Positions 23,170 to 35,061 of a stretch of 64,000 nt of DNA are shown here, one piece after another. Source of the DNA: Hirundichthys speculiger (Eukaryota; Chordata; Actinopteri; Beloniformes; Exocoetidae). Position 1 is the first letter of the stretch; every line of letters starts with the position of its first letter. Both the position numbers and the translations under genes were made by a program. The stretch lies in NCBI GenBank assembly GCA_018398805.1, contig JAGFBZ010000940.1, positions 1,252,001 through 1,316,000 of the forward strand, read 5' to 3'. The notes under the pieces are model-generated. The model was not told the DNA's origin and ran no database searches. It saw only the letters and a list, made by a program, of their open reading frames with translations.

Positions 23170-23760
23170 TTCAGACACACACACCTGGAATCCTGGTAAA
23201 GTTGGGACGCTTCTTAAATTTGAATAAAATCACAGAACATAGACAACATAACAAAACTCATTTAAACTTGAGAAATGTCACAATTTTATGCATGGCATGA
23301 GCACATTTCAAATTTGATGCTGCTTCATGTCTCTAAATAGTTGGACAGGAGCAGGTTCACCATGTTGGAGCATCTTGTCTTCTTTTCAAAACAGTTTGAA
23401 GACGCCTGGGCCTCGAGATTATGAGTTTCTGGAGTTTTGATGTTGGAATTTGATCCCATTTTGGCCTGATATATTCATTCATTCATTCATATAGGTGTAT
23501 AGCAGAGATTGTGGTCATCTTTGATGTATTTTTCACTCAATAATTCTCCAAATGTTTTCTATAGGTGAAAGATCTCTAAGACATCCCTTTATAGCTGATC
23601 ATTTTACAGACCTGATATCAATTACGTTCATTAGCTGCTAGATGTTCTCTCAGCTGAAGGTTTTCAAAGTTTCTTGTTGTTTCAGCCATTTGTCACTCTA
23701 ATGCCAACTGTTTTGAGACCTGGAGCAGGAATCAAGTTAGAAATGAGCTTATTTAGTGGA
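23170..23760. mobile_element. Dispersed DNA-transposon-like repeat
   Basis: Words such as GTAAAGTTGGGACGCTTCTT, TCAATAATTCTCCAAATGTT and GCAGGAATCAAGTTAGAAAT resemble a common fish non-autonomous transposon. Termini were not identified; recognised from memory only. Confidence 0.4.
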
Positions 23761-24439
23761 TAAAAGTGTAAAATTTAAACATTTATATTGTTATTTATGT
23801 TCAGGTGTGAAGAAAGTTAGCAGAAAGTTAGTTAGTTGGCACCAAAGTAAGCCAAAAAGCTCTTCCTTGTCTTTCTGCTCAAAGCCAAAGCTCTTCCAAA
23901 GCCACTGACAAAAACACAGCAGGTGGATGGTTTGCGGGTTGGATGAAAGAAGGGAAGGACAGAGAGGGTTTCTGAGAGTTCATCACGCTCCTTTACTGCA
24001 AAACAGTTTGACCAGTTGGGATCTAATCTGATGGGGGGTCTTTGAACTGAGGCTGAACAGACTAATAGATCTGATTAAGCAGAGAAATCCATCATATTTC
24101 CATTATTATTATGACGATGATAATATTGATTATTGGGTTGTTTGGTGCTAAAGGTTTTGATTTGTTTTTTATGCTTTTGGAATCAATGAATTAAAGCTAT
24201 AAAGACAATTTTCACATGCTACAGGATATTAGGTGAAATTGTCAGCAAACATATATGTGTCATTAGACATCCACAAACATTACGATTAATTTGATTTTAG
24301 TGAAAGTGAATATCTCCCTCTTAGGCTTCTAAATTCTTCCAGGTGTTTAGGGGTTGGAGATATAATGCCATGCTAGTGCCATGTTTGCCTCCACCCAAAA
24401 CTGTGTTTCCAGCTATTTGGGCTGCTATTACATGATGGT
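23761..24439. other. Non-coding stretch
   Basis: Nothing recognised. Confidence 0.4.
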
Positions 24440-24640
24440 AAAAAGACTGCACTTATATAAGACTTTCTAGACACCATCATGATGCCCTCAAAGCAGTTTA
24501 CATTGGCCTCTCATTCACCCATTCACACACCAGCGGGCAGCTGCTGCCATGCAGGGCGCTGCCAGACTCACTTTGCCATGTGGAGCCGGGATTGAACTGC
24601 CAACTTTACAGTGACTGGACGACCCGCTCCACCCATTAGA
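24440..24640 (-). mobile_element. tRNA-SINE-like fragment, antisense
   Basis: Near 24575-24635, TGCCATGTGGAGCCGGGATT and the following GACGACCCGCTCC are the reverse complement of the head of the SINE at 34151 (GAGCGGGTCGTC ... GATCCCGGCTCCA). The upstream part is a different, tail-like sequence. Confidence 0.6.
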
Positions 24641-25799
24641 AAGGACTTATGAAAAGACTTTTGATATCAGCAGTTTCCCTCACTGATACTAGCATAATAC
24701 ATGAAACCCTGCTACCATATTTCTGGTGGCTGTGTTTTTTGTTTTTTTTCCGTTTTGTACTTTAACCTTAGTTGCTAATGAAGTGTTATCCTCAGAAGCT
24801 GGCTTAGGGGCCAGTGAAAAGGAGCATAGGTGACCCTCTGACTGCAGTGATCCTGTGATGCCTGCCAGGCTTTGTAACGGACGCCTCTTACGTCCTTTCA
24901 GCCCAGCTCTGGCCCCCAGACCCTTACAAGGCCTCTGGGAGACTGCTGCTGACCACCCATTGTCTGTGTGTGTATGAGTGTGTGGTATACGTATGTGTGT
25001 GTGTCCAAAGGGGCCCTTGGAAAACCTCCTGGGGGCCAGTGACTCCTCATTGTCTGTGATTGGCCTGCTGTCAAAGCATCTTTGTTTTGACAGTTGGACT
25101 GCTTTCATACGAACTAAATCACTGCTCTCAACTGTTCATTTGCTGGGATAACCTCTGAAGGTCCTCGTGACACCTAACAGACACACACATGCACACAAGC
25201 GCACACACACATTCAAACCCCCTGCATCACCCTCTTCCATTTCATTTTGCCACTCTACTTTTACCAAAAGAAATTGTTGACATCCACCCAGTGAGAATCT
25301 TCTCTTCGTTAGTGAAAGAGAAAAGAGGATGGAATGAAAAGGAGGATAAGGAGGATGAGTAACAAAGCAAGGGAGAGCAGGCAGGGGGCCAAAGGCCATT
25401 TGACCTCTGACCTCAGTGTTATGGCTGGGGTCCTTGGTGGGTCAGAGGACACAACAAGCCAGGCTAATCAGTAACCACACAATTGATATGGAACACAAAC
25501 AGAGAGGTAGAAGCACAAGAAAAGTCAAATTTAAATCCGATTTATCTGTTTGAAAAAAATTAACTGTGTCTTCAGTGGAGTAAACGGCTGTCATAGTTGT
25601 AAACAACACATTTAAAGTAAATATCATTGATACCCTGTGTTTAGCTAAAAGTGTGATCTTATCATTGATTTCCAAAGTCAATATCTTAGGGCATTGATCT
25701 GACTGTTCTTTTTTAAGACAGAAGTTTTTTGTTGATCATGTCACATAAAGGTATAACGCGGTGCAAATTCACAGTCCTGCTCATTTTAAGCTTCTGCAA
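24641..25799. other. Non-coding stretch
   Basis: TG/CA tracts near 24965-25002 and 25180-25212 create false open frames on the minus strand. No gene recognised. Confidence 0.45.
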
Positions 25800-25972
25800 C
25801 ATGGCTCCGCGCAGTACGAGGAAATCAAATCTGATTAACTTTAGACCAGCTGCCCTAACTTCACACATCATGAAAGTCCTGAAAGTCCATGTTGAAAGTA
25901 GAATTAAGAAATCCAGGATGTCTGAGAAAGCATGATTTAACATAACCTGAGTTCAACAAAGGTTAGTCCAAT
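25800..25972 (+). pseudogene. LINE reverse transcriptase fragment
   Basis: The plus strand reads STRKSNLINFRPAALTSHIM then KVLKVHVESRIKKSRMSEKA and, after a stop, FNITxVQQ-like residues. This matches the NYRPVALTSHIxKVxExxxRxxI block of LINE reverse transcriptases. Only this one motif block (about 50 codons) survives. Confidence 0.55.
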
Positions 25973-27009
25973 TAATGCAAACAAAGCCAGGATGAGAAGG
26001 AAAACAGATCTTCGTGTCCTGCTGTGTATGCATTCACACTTTTCTTTTTAAGACTGAGGTTTGTTCATAGATTTACTGATACTACAGAAATGGAGAGGGC
26101 ATGTTCTGCTTATGTTTTTTACCAATGAACAACAGCTCATAGTGAAAACCTAAAGCCAAACAACTAATACAAAAAAAAAAAAAAAAGTAACAATATACTG
26201 GGCAGAGATCAGAATCCAATTCAGGTCGGTGGTCAGGTTCAAGGGTTCCAAATAGTCCAAACAAACAAATCCAAAATGTAAATCCAAGTCCTAGGCCCAA
26301 ACATACTGGTCCGACCACAAAACACAGTCAGTGCAGAAGAATGTCCCCCAGAGAGTTGCACAATCTGGCAAAGAGAGAAAGCGTCCGACCTGCTGAAGAA
26401 GGGAGAGAACAGGTGTGACTGATCAGAGTTGATTAGTGAGATGAAGCCGGTGATGAGGGAGTGAACATATACGGTCAACACAGGATATGACATCACCTGC
26501 CAGACTGAATGTTCAGTCGTCTAATAGTCCAGTCATGAAATATAACTTCTGTGAGGGGATGTCAGTCAAATCTAATTTGTGTGCCTTTTTATTGCATTGG
26601 AATTTAATTTGAAAAAAAGAAGGAAAAAAAACAAAACAAGAGGTGTCCCAAAATATAAACCTTTGAATATGAAAAAATACTTTTTTTTTACACGATTTTG
26701 AATAATATACTTTAATACGCTTATTAAGGTAATTGAACGCATGGAATTAAATCATGAAAGTGGCAGGAACTGTAAATGGTTCTTACCTGAATATGGTGCT
26801 GTGGAACGATTTCCTGTTCACAAAGTCATCATCACGTGCCTCTGAGGGACCTTTTTTGCATGTGGAGCATCAATAAAATCAGGGAAATCTGTAATGCAAC
26901 ATGAGTTATTATACTGGCTATATTACCAGATATGCTCAAACGGCACGATGAATGATGCCCTTAATGACATGTTTTGTATCTCCACCTGAATATAAGAATA
27001 TGCCTTTGC
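25973..27009. other. Non-coding stretch, possible retroelement tail
   Basis: 26220-26510 resembles antisense retroelement or LTR-like repeats (GTCCGACCACAAAACACAGT, GTGTGACTGATCAGAGTTGA), but I could not assign it. The rest is featureless. Confidence 0.3.
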
Positions 27010-27888
27010 ATAAAATAAATGGATAAAATATGTTACCACTGTGCCCACCTAAAAACATAAACACCATGACACACTTTTCTCCAATCAGCCCAAAAACCCT
27101 GGATGAGATCATTTGCCATCTGAAAACCACCACTTGCTGTCTTGATACCCTGCCAACAGGGTTTTTAAGAGACTGTTTCAGGATGCACAGCCCCAGATAT
27201 TTTACTGATTGTAAACAACTCCCTGATCTCAGGAGTCTTCCCTCAGACCCTAAAAACAGCCGTCATCAAGCCACTCCTGAAGAAGACCAGCTTAGACTCG
27301 TCACTCATGAGCAGCTACAGACTGATATCAAACCTCCCCTTTCTGAGTAAGATTATAGAAAAAGCTGTTTTTCAACAACTCCACAACTTCTTGATGCTAA
27401 ATAACTGTTTTGATATCTACCAGTCAGGTTTTTGGCCACATCACAGCACTGAGACTGCTCTAGTTAAGGTCCTTAATGACATCCACTTGAACATAGATAG
27501 TGGAAACATTTCAGTCCTGGTACTACTGGATCTCAGTGCTGCCTTTGACACGGTGGACCGTAACATCTGAAAAAACTGGTAGGGCTTTCTGGCACTGCAT
27601 TAAATTGGTTTATGTCCTATCTAAAAGACAGGGACTACTTTGTGTCTATAGGTAACTATAAATCTGAGCAAACTAAAATAACTTGTGGAGTTCCCCAAGG
27701 CTCCATCTTGGGGCCACTGCTGTTCAACATCTACATGCTCCCACTCGCTCAAATTATGAAAAACAACAACATATGTTACCACAACTATGCTGATGACACA
27801 CAAATCTACAAAACCATCTCACCAGGAGACTACAGTCCAATCCAAACACTGACCAGATGCATTAATCAATATAAGTTTCGTCTTATCT

Positions 27889-29854
27889 GGGTGATTCTCT
27901 GAATCCGGTGCCTTTTGGCTCTCAACATTTTTGAAAAAATAACCTTAAATAATTGTATTTCTGATCACTACATCTGATAATAGACTGGTTAAACCTTTGA
28001 GAAAATATATTTCCCACCTCAGACAAAAAAGGCTTCTTTATTCTGCATTTATTTACAACTAAAAGTCGTTTTGAGTTCAACCCCGTCACAGACTACTTGG
28101 ACCCTGTGTGAACAGGATTTTAAAGACTGCTGAGGTAAATTTTTGTAGAGCCTTACTCATGAGATGTCCCTTGTTGAAAAATCACTCATTCTAAATATGA
28201 TTATTATTTTTAAATACTAAAATTTGACACTTAGAGCAGGTCATGTGAACTTTATCTAATATTGGCCTTCATATTTTATCAAAAATAGGCATTAATGTTT
28301 TATTTTGATCAAACTTTTATATTATTTCTTATTTTCCAGTAATTGTATACACAATTCAACAAATTAACCTCATATTTCCTGTTATCATCAAAATGTTGAT
28401 AAAAACTCATCATGTGACAGGTTGAACTTGAATGTGACGGGGTTGAAACGATACAGGGTTGAACAGACCAGATCAATGTTGCAATACCATTCTGATTAAT
28501 TTACCTGTGAAATTGAATTTTAAACAACCTACAGAGGATAATAATCACATTTTTCAACTGAATGAAAAACCATGACAAACTTTTATTAAGTAACTCACAT
28601 TTAATATTTAACATTATAAAACAGTATAAATTCATAAGATAGACTATTTGACTAAAAAGTTACTCTGGGTAACTTTTGTCACCGTTGATGGAGCAGGAGG
28701 AGGAGGCTGTGAGTCCTGAAACATTTCACTGCCTTATGGTTACTGTCTGTACATTTACATCCTTTACACTAGAAATCAGGCTTTGCAATCTAACTATAAA
28801 TACTGTGAGATGAGAGAAATGCCAAATTTATTATTCTCTTCAATCCTGTTTTTACAGAGTTATCAATCCCTATAAGGCCCATGGGTTTAGAATGGGTCTG
28901 CATTCCTTCTTGCCCTTGTACTCCCTTTGCCTCTCTGCTGCTGTTTTTGTCATTGTGATGTCTGAAATATTGGAACATAGATAGCATAGACAATTATTTT
29001 AGATAAAAGTATAAAATTGAGTAATCTACATAGATGTGTCACATCAGACTTTCAACCCTGTCACAATAATCAACCCCGTCACAATCAAAATGTGACAGGG
29101 TTGAAAGTGACGGGGTTGAAGTTTTTTGGCTAATATTAGCCATAGCTCCATATTTAGCTAAAACATTAGCATTACATGGCATTTAGGACATCAAAAAAAA
29201 TAATATTTTTCAAAATCACTGTTTTTTTTTCATAAAAACCTGTGTACTATCATCAAGTCTCATAACAGAGTTGAACTGTTGAGCCCAACAATCTCACTTT
29301 GACAATAATAATAATGAAATATTGATGAAAAAAGACACAGACACTTGCCTTTCTTTGCAGCATCATCTCCAAAAGACTTGTATGATGTCATTTCCTGAAT
29401 GTTGATGTCACTTGGAATGATCATTATTTTTATAGGGGGTAAATGGTGTAGAGTGACGGGGTTGAAAAGAAACTGAGAGACATGTATAAATATTGCAAAA
29501 TCATGGGTAATTCATGTATTTTTTCAGAAAAATACATGTTTATTTAAAGTAGACAAACAATTATTATATTAGCATCAAAATTTTGGCTTATATCGTATTA
29601 TTTATTTGTTTTTTATTCAATAAAAATGTAAAGATGGTCAGTGAGGACATGCATATATGTTTGTCATCTACTATTAGACAGCCCATTATTTAATAATAGA
29701 ATAAAAAAAATTATGTTTTGTTTTGCAGCATAGTACAAAAACAGCTTATTTTATTAATTGGTGGCTTAAAATATATTTTCTGTGGGTTCCTTTGATTGAA
29801 AATCTTTGTGTAAGTCTGGGGGACTTAAAGGGCACCGGATTCAGAGAATCACCC
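27889..29854. mobile_element. Unclassified 1966-bp inverted-repeat element
   Basis: The 24 terminal bases are perfect inverted repeats (GGGTGATTCTCTGAATCCGG...). ATCT lies on both sides (27885-27888, 29855-29858), a possible 4-bp TSD. The interior is AT-rich and has no transposase; the longest open frame is a meaningless 67 codons. It contains at least eight copies of a TGACRGGGTTGAA motif in both orientations. Non-autonomous by content. I cannot name its superfamily; 4-bp TSDs occur, for example, in Sola and Chapaev groups. Confidence 0.85.
29051..29120. repeat. Head-to-head cluster of four TGACRGGGTTGAA motifs
   Basis: Two reverse copies (29051-29065, 29071-29083) face two forward copies (29091-29105, 29106-29120), which allows a stem of about 13 bp. 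Other copies: 28076-28090 (reverse), and 28413-28426, 28433-28447 and 29452-29466 (forward), plus a partial one at 28453. Confidence 0.9.
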
Positions 29855-29996
29855 ATCTGCATTTAAAACCAGTTTCAGCTCATGCAGTTTATCCTGAACA
29901 ACCACAAAAGCATTGTGTTGTCTCTGAAAAGTGCCTTGAAACTTTTTGTTTTGTAATAGACGGTATACAAATAAAGTTGAATTGAATGGACTTGAA

Positions 29997-30429
29997 TCTC
30001 CTCTGCTTAGCCAGTTTATAAGTTAGAACTACCTCACGTGACTAACAAGAGGTGCAGCAAAAAAAAAAAAAAATGTCAATTTAGTAAGTGTGCATTTTCA
30101 GTTACAGCTGCAAAGGAGTGAAATGTCCCAGGTAATGTTATACAATGTCATACAATCTGTTTAAAACAACAAAACAACAACTAAAAAAGTGGCTTATCAA
30201 TAGTCAGACATGCCACCATTAACATTATTGTTAGTATGTGAGCCCTATCCTGGCCTTATCGTACTGCTTCTGTCTCTGCCATCTAAATGTTTGAATATTT
30301 TTAACAAACTGCTGTTAATAATCACTGTTGTTTATCATATTTTATTTTGTGTCCGTTCTCTGTTTTCATCACCAAGTCTTCTGTGTATACTTACAGCTTC
30401 ATGTTGTTTGTACATATCTGACATTTCAT
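29997..30429. other. Non-coding stretch
   Basis: Nothing recognised except an A run at 30059-30073. Confidence 0.4.
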
Positions 30430-30575
30430 CTTTATGTTTTTCTTTTTTCTTTTGGTTACAAATTCAACATCTGTCCAGGGACTGCAGATGAAAAATAGCC
30501 TTTTAGCTAACTCTGATAAATTTACAATAATGTCTATCAATGTACAATGACCCTGCCAAATAAACCAATGAATAA
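30430..30575 (+). mobile_element. LINE 3'-end fragment
   Basis: GGGACTGCAGATGAAAAATA, TTTTAGCTAACTCTGATAAA and ATGACCCTGCCAAATAAA form the 3' end of a LINE common in fish. No coding part remains upstream. Confidence 0.5.
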
Positions 30576-30689
30576 AATAAATGGAGGGAGCACTTTTAAT
30601 GTGAAGTGTTAACTGGTTCCACAAACATGGAGCAGCAACTGTGGAAGGCACTTTTTGATTCTGGTCCCTGGAACATGGAAAAAGACCTA

Positions 30690-31215
30690 AAAGATGATGT
30701 AAGAAGGGGCTTGTCCATTATTAGTGTTTAAAACAAAGTGTAAAATGAGTAAAGCTGAATTCTAAAATGGACAGGGAACCAATGCATAGAGGCCATAACC
30801 AGGGTAATATATATTTGTGTTTCCTGGAGCCGTCAACGTGCCAGTTAGGACTTGGGAAGGCACTGGTCCAGTGAGTTACAAGAATCCAGATGTGATGTAA
30901 CAAATGCATGGATTCATTTTTTTATTGAGGTAGTGATAAGGGAGAAATTATTTGAGCATGGTGACTATTCTTGACTGATGATAACTGGTTTGGGTTTTAT
31001 TGTTTGTTTGGTTTTTCAGAAGAGAGCAGGAAAAAAGCTTTGAGCTTAGAATAAAAAAATAAGGAGAGAATCCTGAGATATATAACACAGAGTCATCAGC
31101 ATAGAAATGAAATTCAAAATATTGCATCTTCTGATTATGTTACCAAGTGAAAGCATATAGAGTCAGAAAGGAAGTGGTCCTAGGATGGATCCCTGAGAGA
31201 TCCCATCAGAAATGG
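30690..31215 (-). mobile_element. Antisense L2-type LINE fragment
   Basis: The plus strand matches the reverse complement of an L2-type RT 3' half, including GTTACAAGAATCCAGATGTG and CAGAGTCATCAGCATAGAAA. The latter is the complement of a degenerate Y-ADD box region. GATGGATCCCTGAGAGATCC corresponds to the GxPQGSxL region. The coding frame is lost. Confidence 0.6.
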
Positions 31216-31473
31216 TGGCAGAGATTGAAAAAAACAACCTAAAGACATTTGGATGGATGATGTAATTTATGAGTTAACACTTTCTAGAAAAGCACCACTG
31301 GTGCTTGCTCTATAGCGCCACACCAGGTCACAGGCTGGCACACATAGAACAACAGGACTTTGAGACTGATTCTGCCGTTCAGTCTTTGTTTCCTGATTAT
31401 CAAGTGGTCCCCATTTCAATGTATTAATCTTGTTCATACATTTCTTGCATTATTAATAACTATTTTAAGACAG

Positions 31474-31800
31474 TTATTGATAACCCCCTTTATACCTAAA
31501 TGAGCACTTTATATGCCCAACAGTATCATCCACATATCTGAATAAGTAGCTTGGTGTTGTTCCTTTGTAGGGGTTCAGTGCTCTGCTTTTCACTTTCTGC
31601 ATGTAGCTGTTGACAACAATGGGTGACACCAAAGAACCCAAGGGACATTTACGTCTTTGTCTATAAAACTGCTTGTTGTACTTGAAATAGGTGGTGAAAT
31701 AGAGGCAAAGGTCCAACGGGTTACAGATCTGGTCTGGAGTGAAATCAGGCTTGTTCTTTAAGGTTCCAATGATTTCAATACCATTTGCACCTTGATTCAT
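31474..31800 (-). pseudogene. Penelope-like element reverse transcriptase fragment
   Basis: The minus strand is open for 108 codons. It reads FTTYFKYNKQFYRQRRKCPL, then GSLVSPIVVNSYMQKVKSRA, then SYLFRYVDDTVGHIK. This is the core of a Penelope-like RT: xTYFxYxxxFYxQxxGxxMGSPVSPIVANxxME, then FxRYVDDT with the catalytic DD near 31530. The usual GCAMGSP is changed to KCPLGSL, so the copy has decayed. The GIY-YIG endonuclease and finger region were not found. RYVDDT and SPIVxN together separate this family clearly from LINEs and LTR elements. Confidence 0.8.
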
Positions 31801-32049
31801 GTTACCAAAACCGGGTTAACAACTTACAGTGTACAAAACCCTCGAACAACCTACTGAAATAACAGAAGGGTCAGTGATTTGCATCGACGTCAACATTTTG
31901 TAATCACGAAAATTCCCCTTTCAGTTTGAACTGACAAAGCCTTTTGGATGGAAGGTGAAAAGTGAAAAGTCTAGTTGCCTTGATTCAAGCTGATTTTTGA
32001 TAATACATTCACTTAATGGAGGCGAGTCTATTAAAGATGGTGTAACATT

Positions 32050-33060
32050 TCTCATTCTGTTCAGTTGAAAAATACTGTATTAATCCACAAAGGGCAATTA
32101 ATTGTTACAGTAACTACCATGATTTAAGTCTCTTCAAAGATTCACTGTAGAAGGTTATTGCTGTGGGCAGGAAGGATCTCCTGTAGTGTCTGTAGTGTGT
32201 TGTGTCGAGGATGTTCACGGTTGTCCTTCATTTTATGAAGTATCCTCCTCTGCACAATCAACTCCAGAGGCTCCAGAACAGAGCCAGTCTTCTTTATCAG
32301 ATTGTTCAGTTTCTTTGATTCACTGTGATGCTTCTCCCCCAACAGATGACTGCAGATAGGATTGTACTCTCTACAATAAACTTATAGAGGATATGCAACA
32401 TCTCACTCAGCATCTCCTGATGTGGTTGGAGACAACAATGGAGCATCAGCAAGATCCATGACTGAGGTGGAAGATGAGGCAGCTGAGATGTGACCGTCAG
32501 CTGTTGGTCCAAAGAGAGTGAACCAGTGAAGTCTCTCGTAAATTATACTGATGAAAACTTACAGCAACAGTTCAACATTTGGGCTGTAAGAAAAAGGTTT
32601 CATAGTATACGAACATCTGTTGCTGGCTAGGGCTGTGATTCCACCACCCTTGCTTTTGCCATTCTTCTTCAAATCTCTTCCTGCCTATTTTGTTTGAAAT
32701 CTAGGCTGAAAGATAATGAATAGGAAAATATGCTCATGTAGCCACGTCTCAGTGAAATACATAACACTGTATGGCTAAAGCTCCAGATGTATCTTTATCA
32801 GCGCTTCAGCTCTTATCAGCATGTCCATTTCATTTGCGAGGGATCTCACATTACCCATGATGATTTAGGGAATATATGGTTTAAACCTTATGATAAAAGG
32901 TGGTAAAAAAGTGTCATATTAATAAAAGAAATCTCAAGCAGCACAGCATCCAAATCGCAATGAAAACTGATTCAAAAATCAATGCCTTCAGTTAAGATGC
33001 ACAAAGCTGAATAAAAACACCAAAGAGCTACTACAGCAGCAGGCTGCCGCCATGAGCAGC
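32050..33060 (-). mobile_element. Antisense LINE 3' end and further antisense LINE sequence
   Basis: AATACTGTATTAATCCACAA at 32070 is the reverse complement of a LINE 3' terminus (TTAATCCxxxAAGGGxAAATT type). 32150-32580 resembles the reverse complement of the RT C-terminal region, with a minus-strand frame reading GSVLEPLELIVQRRILHKMK. 32600-33060, including TTGCGAGGGATCTCACATTA, looks like an antisense LINE 5' half similar to that at 18577-20570. Confidence 0.5.
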
Positions 33061-33576
33061 GTCACCTTAGAATAGTAAATCCAGGAAGCTCAGTTCATTT
33101 ATCAAATGATTCTTTATAATTTGTGATCAACACTATAAAAAATAATTTACGAGTTTTTTTGTAGTTAAGTTTAAAATAAAAAATATTTTCAGCGTAAAAT
33201 AATAAGTGTGTCACATGCACATCAATAAGGTTAATTTATCTGATTAAGTAAGTTTAAATAAAAATAATGAATCACTGCCTTTATTTATAATTAAACAGAT
33301 TTTAGTTAATTCTCCAACAGGTGAGTTTTAAGTTCATGAACGCTGTTTTTCTAATAAGCGTACTTAAAAAGCTGAGAACAAGGCTGAAGTGAATCTTTTT
33401 TTCTGAAGTCAGGTCATATTGTGAAACCTTACCTGTTTTTTTTTTTTTTTTTTTTTTTAATAAACTGGATCTGTAAAATTTGCAACTTTGAAAACACTGA
33501 GAAAGACAGATCGCTTAAAAACAATACAGACTCAGGCACGGTAATGGCTTTCTGGCAGTGTCATTGTTTGTTCAAG

Positions 33577-35061
33577 ATGTGACGCAACACACAAACACAT
33601 CTGTCACAAAACCATTCAGCCACTTTGAAGAATCTCTCAAGCCTGGACGAGCAAAGACACAAGTTAATGAGCCTTGGCTTATTGCAGAAAAGCCTGGTGC
33701 CCACAGTCCTGGAGGACATGAACGTTTCACTGGAGCTACACGTGACAAAGAGGGTGAGACTTGGTTCGCCATTTAATCCTGTAAGGCACATTTTACCTTT
33801 ATATCTGTTCGAGATGCTTTTAATTTGTTATCGCCACGTAACATTGCTGCACGTACTTCGTTTGTATTCTGTTGCAGTTGACACTTTAAAACATTTGTGT
33901 ATGTAAATGATAAAGTAAATGACTGGATGAAACCAAGTGGAGGGTTTTTCTTTTCTTTAGTAATTCTTGTTTTGTCAGTTTGACTTATTTTGAAATGTTG
34001 TGTTGAGATATTTTCTGCCATTTGGTAAAGTATATAAGTATGTTAAATTAGTTTGAAAGCGTGTATTTGAATTGTTGGTGGAAAGTAGCGCGTAGGCCGA
34101 TCTGTTTTCTGTCTAATTAGGTGACTCCTGGAAACTGTGTGTATATATAAGGTTGCTGTAACTCAGTTGGTAGAGCGGGTCGTCCAGTCACTGAAAGGTT
34201 GGCGGTTTGATCCCGGCTCCAACTGTCCACATGCCAAAGTGTCCTTGGGCAAGACACTGAACCCTAACCTGACCCCAGTGCTTCTTGCAGCACCATACTC
34301 ATACTCTCACAGAGCAAAATAAACACACTGAATATGCAACAAATACTTTTTTAATAAAGACACAGTTTTAATTATTTCAAGCTAAACATTTTGTTTGAAA
34401 TGTATTTATAATGTATCATATGTTTTTGAAATTTTTTTAAGTGAAATTGTGGAAAAAATGTGGAAAGTCATGACGTTCCCCGCGTCCCACCAGACCTTTG
34501 AAGTATTAAATTGTTTTTATTTGCTTCATATTTTCGATTAATTATTTAGGGGAAATCACCTGGGACAACATTTGGAGCAACACTGGATCAGTACTCCCAA
34601 AAATCACATCCTTGGATCACTCAAGAGGAGGAGCCGCACATGAAATGAATCTTCAGCAAAGGGAGAACATGCTGCTGCAGGGATGAAAAAGATCAACATT
34701 AAGTGTCAAAAAGATGAAAGCATACGTTTCATGAAGGGGATTTTCAAAATTGCTGATCAATTGGCGGTGCAGGTGCAACAGGTGAGTAAATGTTGGGTCA
34801 TTTGAAACGCCTACTTATGTGTCCGATTGACAGCTGAGTGCCTGCTGGATAAGCTAAAACTTATATTATGTGCTTAAAAAAAGATGCTTGTCAGCTGCTG
34901 TTAACACCTATTTCTCTACAACTCAAATGATGACTAATTATTATTTATTTATTTTATTTTTATTTTTTTTTCTTCAGAGGATGATTTTGTGGAAAGAAGG
35001 TTAGAAAATGCATTATATTCCATTGTGGCAAACCTGGAAAATCTTAAAAGAGCTTTGTAGT
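33577..35061 (+). pseudogene. Possible eroded multi-exon coding remnant, family unknown
   Basis: Three stretches look exon-like. The first (about 33600-33757) reads LSSLDEQRHKLMSLGLLQKS then LVPTVLEDMNVSLELHVTKR and ends at a GGTGAG donor-like site. The second (to 34781) reads MKKINIKCQKDESIRFMKGI then FKIADQLAVQVQQ and ends CAACAG before GTGAGT. The third (from about 34979, after TTTTTTTCTTCAG) reads EDDFVERRLENALYSIVANL then ENLKRAL and a stop. The reading phases of exons two and three do not match simply, and a stop precedes the second. I recognise no domain. It may be a gene carried by the possible CACTA-like element around it. Confidence 0.25.
34151..34335 (+). mobile_element. tRNA-derived SINE
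   Basis: The head GGTTGCTGTAACTCAGTTGG carries an RNA polymerase III A box (TAACTCAGTTGG, 34159-34170). The B box is GGTTTGATCCC at 34204-34214. The body CCAAAGTGTCCTTGGGCAAG then continues beyond any tRNA length. The B box has a GTTTGA in place of GTTCGA. A related fragment in antisense lies at 24440-24640. Confidence 0.75.

Larger units (their letters stand above)
27010..29996 (+). mobile_element. L2 (Maui-type) LINE remnant split by an inserted element
   Basis: In shifting plus-strand frames, RT blocks appear in order. ICHLKTTTCCLDTLPTGF lies near 27107-27160. [20 protein letters not shown] follows at 27310-27369, and [20 protein letters not shown] near 27409-27470. [14 protein letters not shown] (27517-27560) carries the first catalytic Asp. 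GVPQGSILGPLLFNIYMLPL (27687-27746) precedes NYADDTQIYKT (about 27785-27817), which holds the catalytic YADD. Frameshifts near 27180 and 27570 inactivate it. The sequence stops at 27888, is interrupted by the 1966-bp element 27889-29854, and continues at 29859 to a typical L2 3' end (TATACAAATAAAGTTGAATT). The RT C-terminal half is deleted. The inserted element is therefore younger than the LINE. Confidence 0.85.

Noticed and set aside
24689..25108. A 139-codon minus-strand open frame
   Set aside because: It includes HTHTHTHT-type residues from a CA tract, has no conserved domain, and no splice or start context supports it.
27030..27902. Three separate host genes
   Set aside because: The three open frames are consecutive pieces of a single frameshifted L2 reverse transcriptase.
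34151..34222. A tRNA gene
   Set aside because: It has A and B boxes but a mutated B box and continues directly into SINE body sequence; a related head occurs in antisense at 24440-24640.
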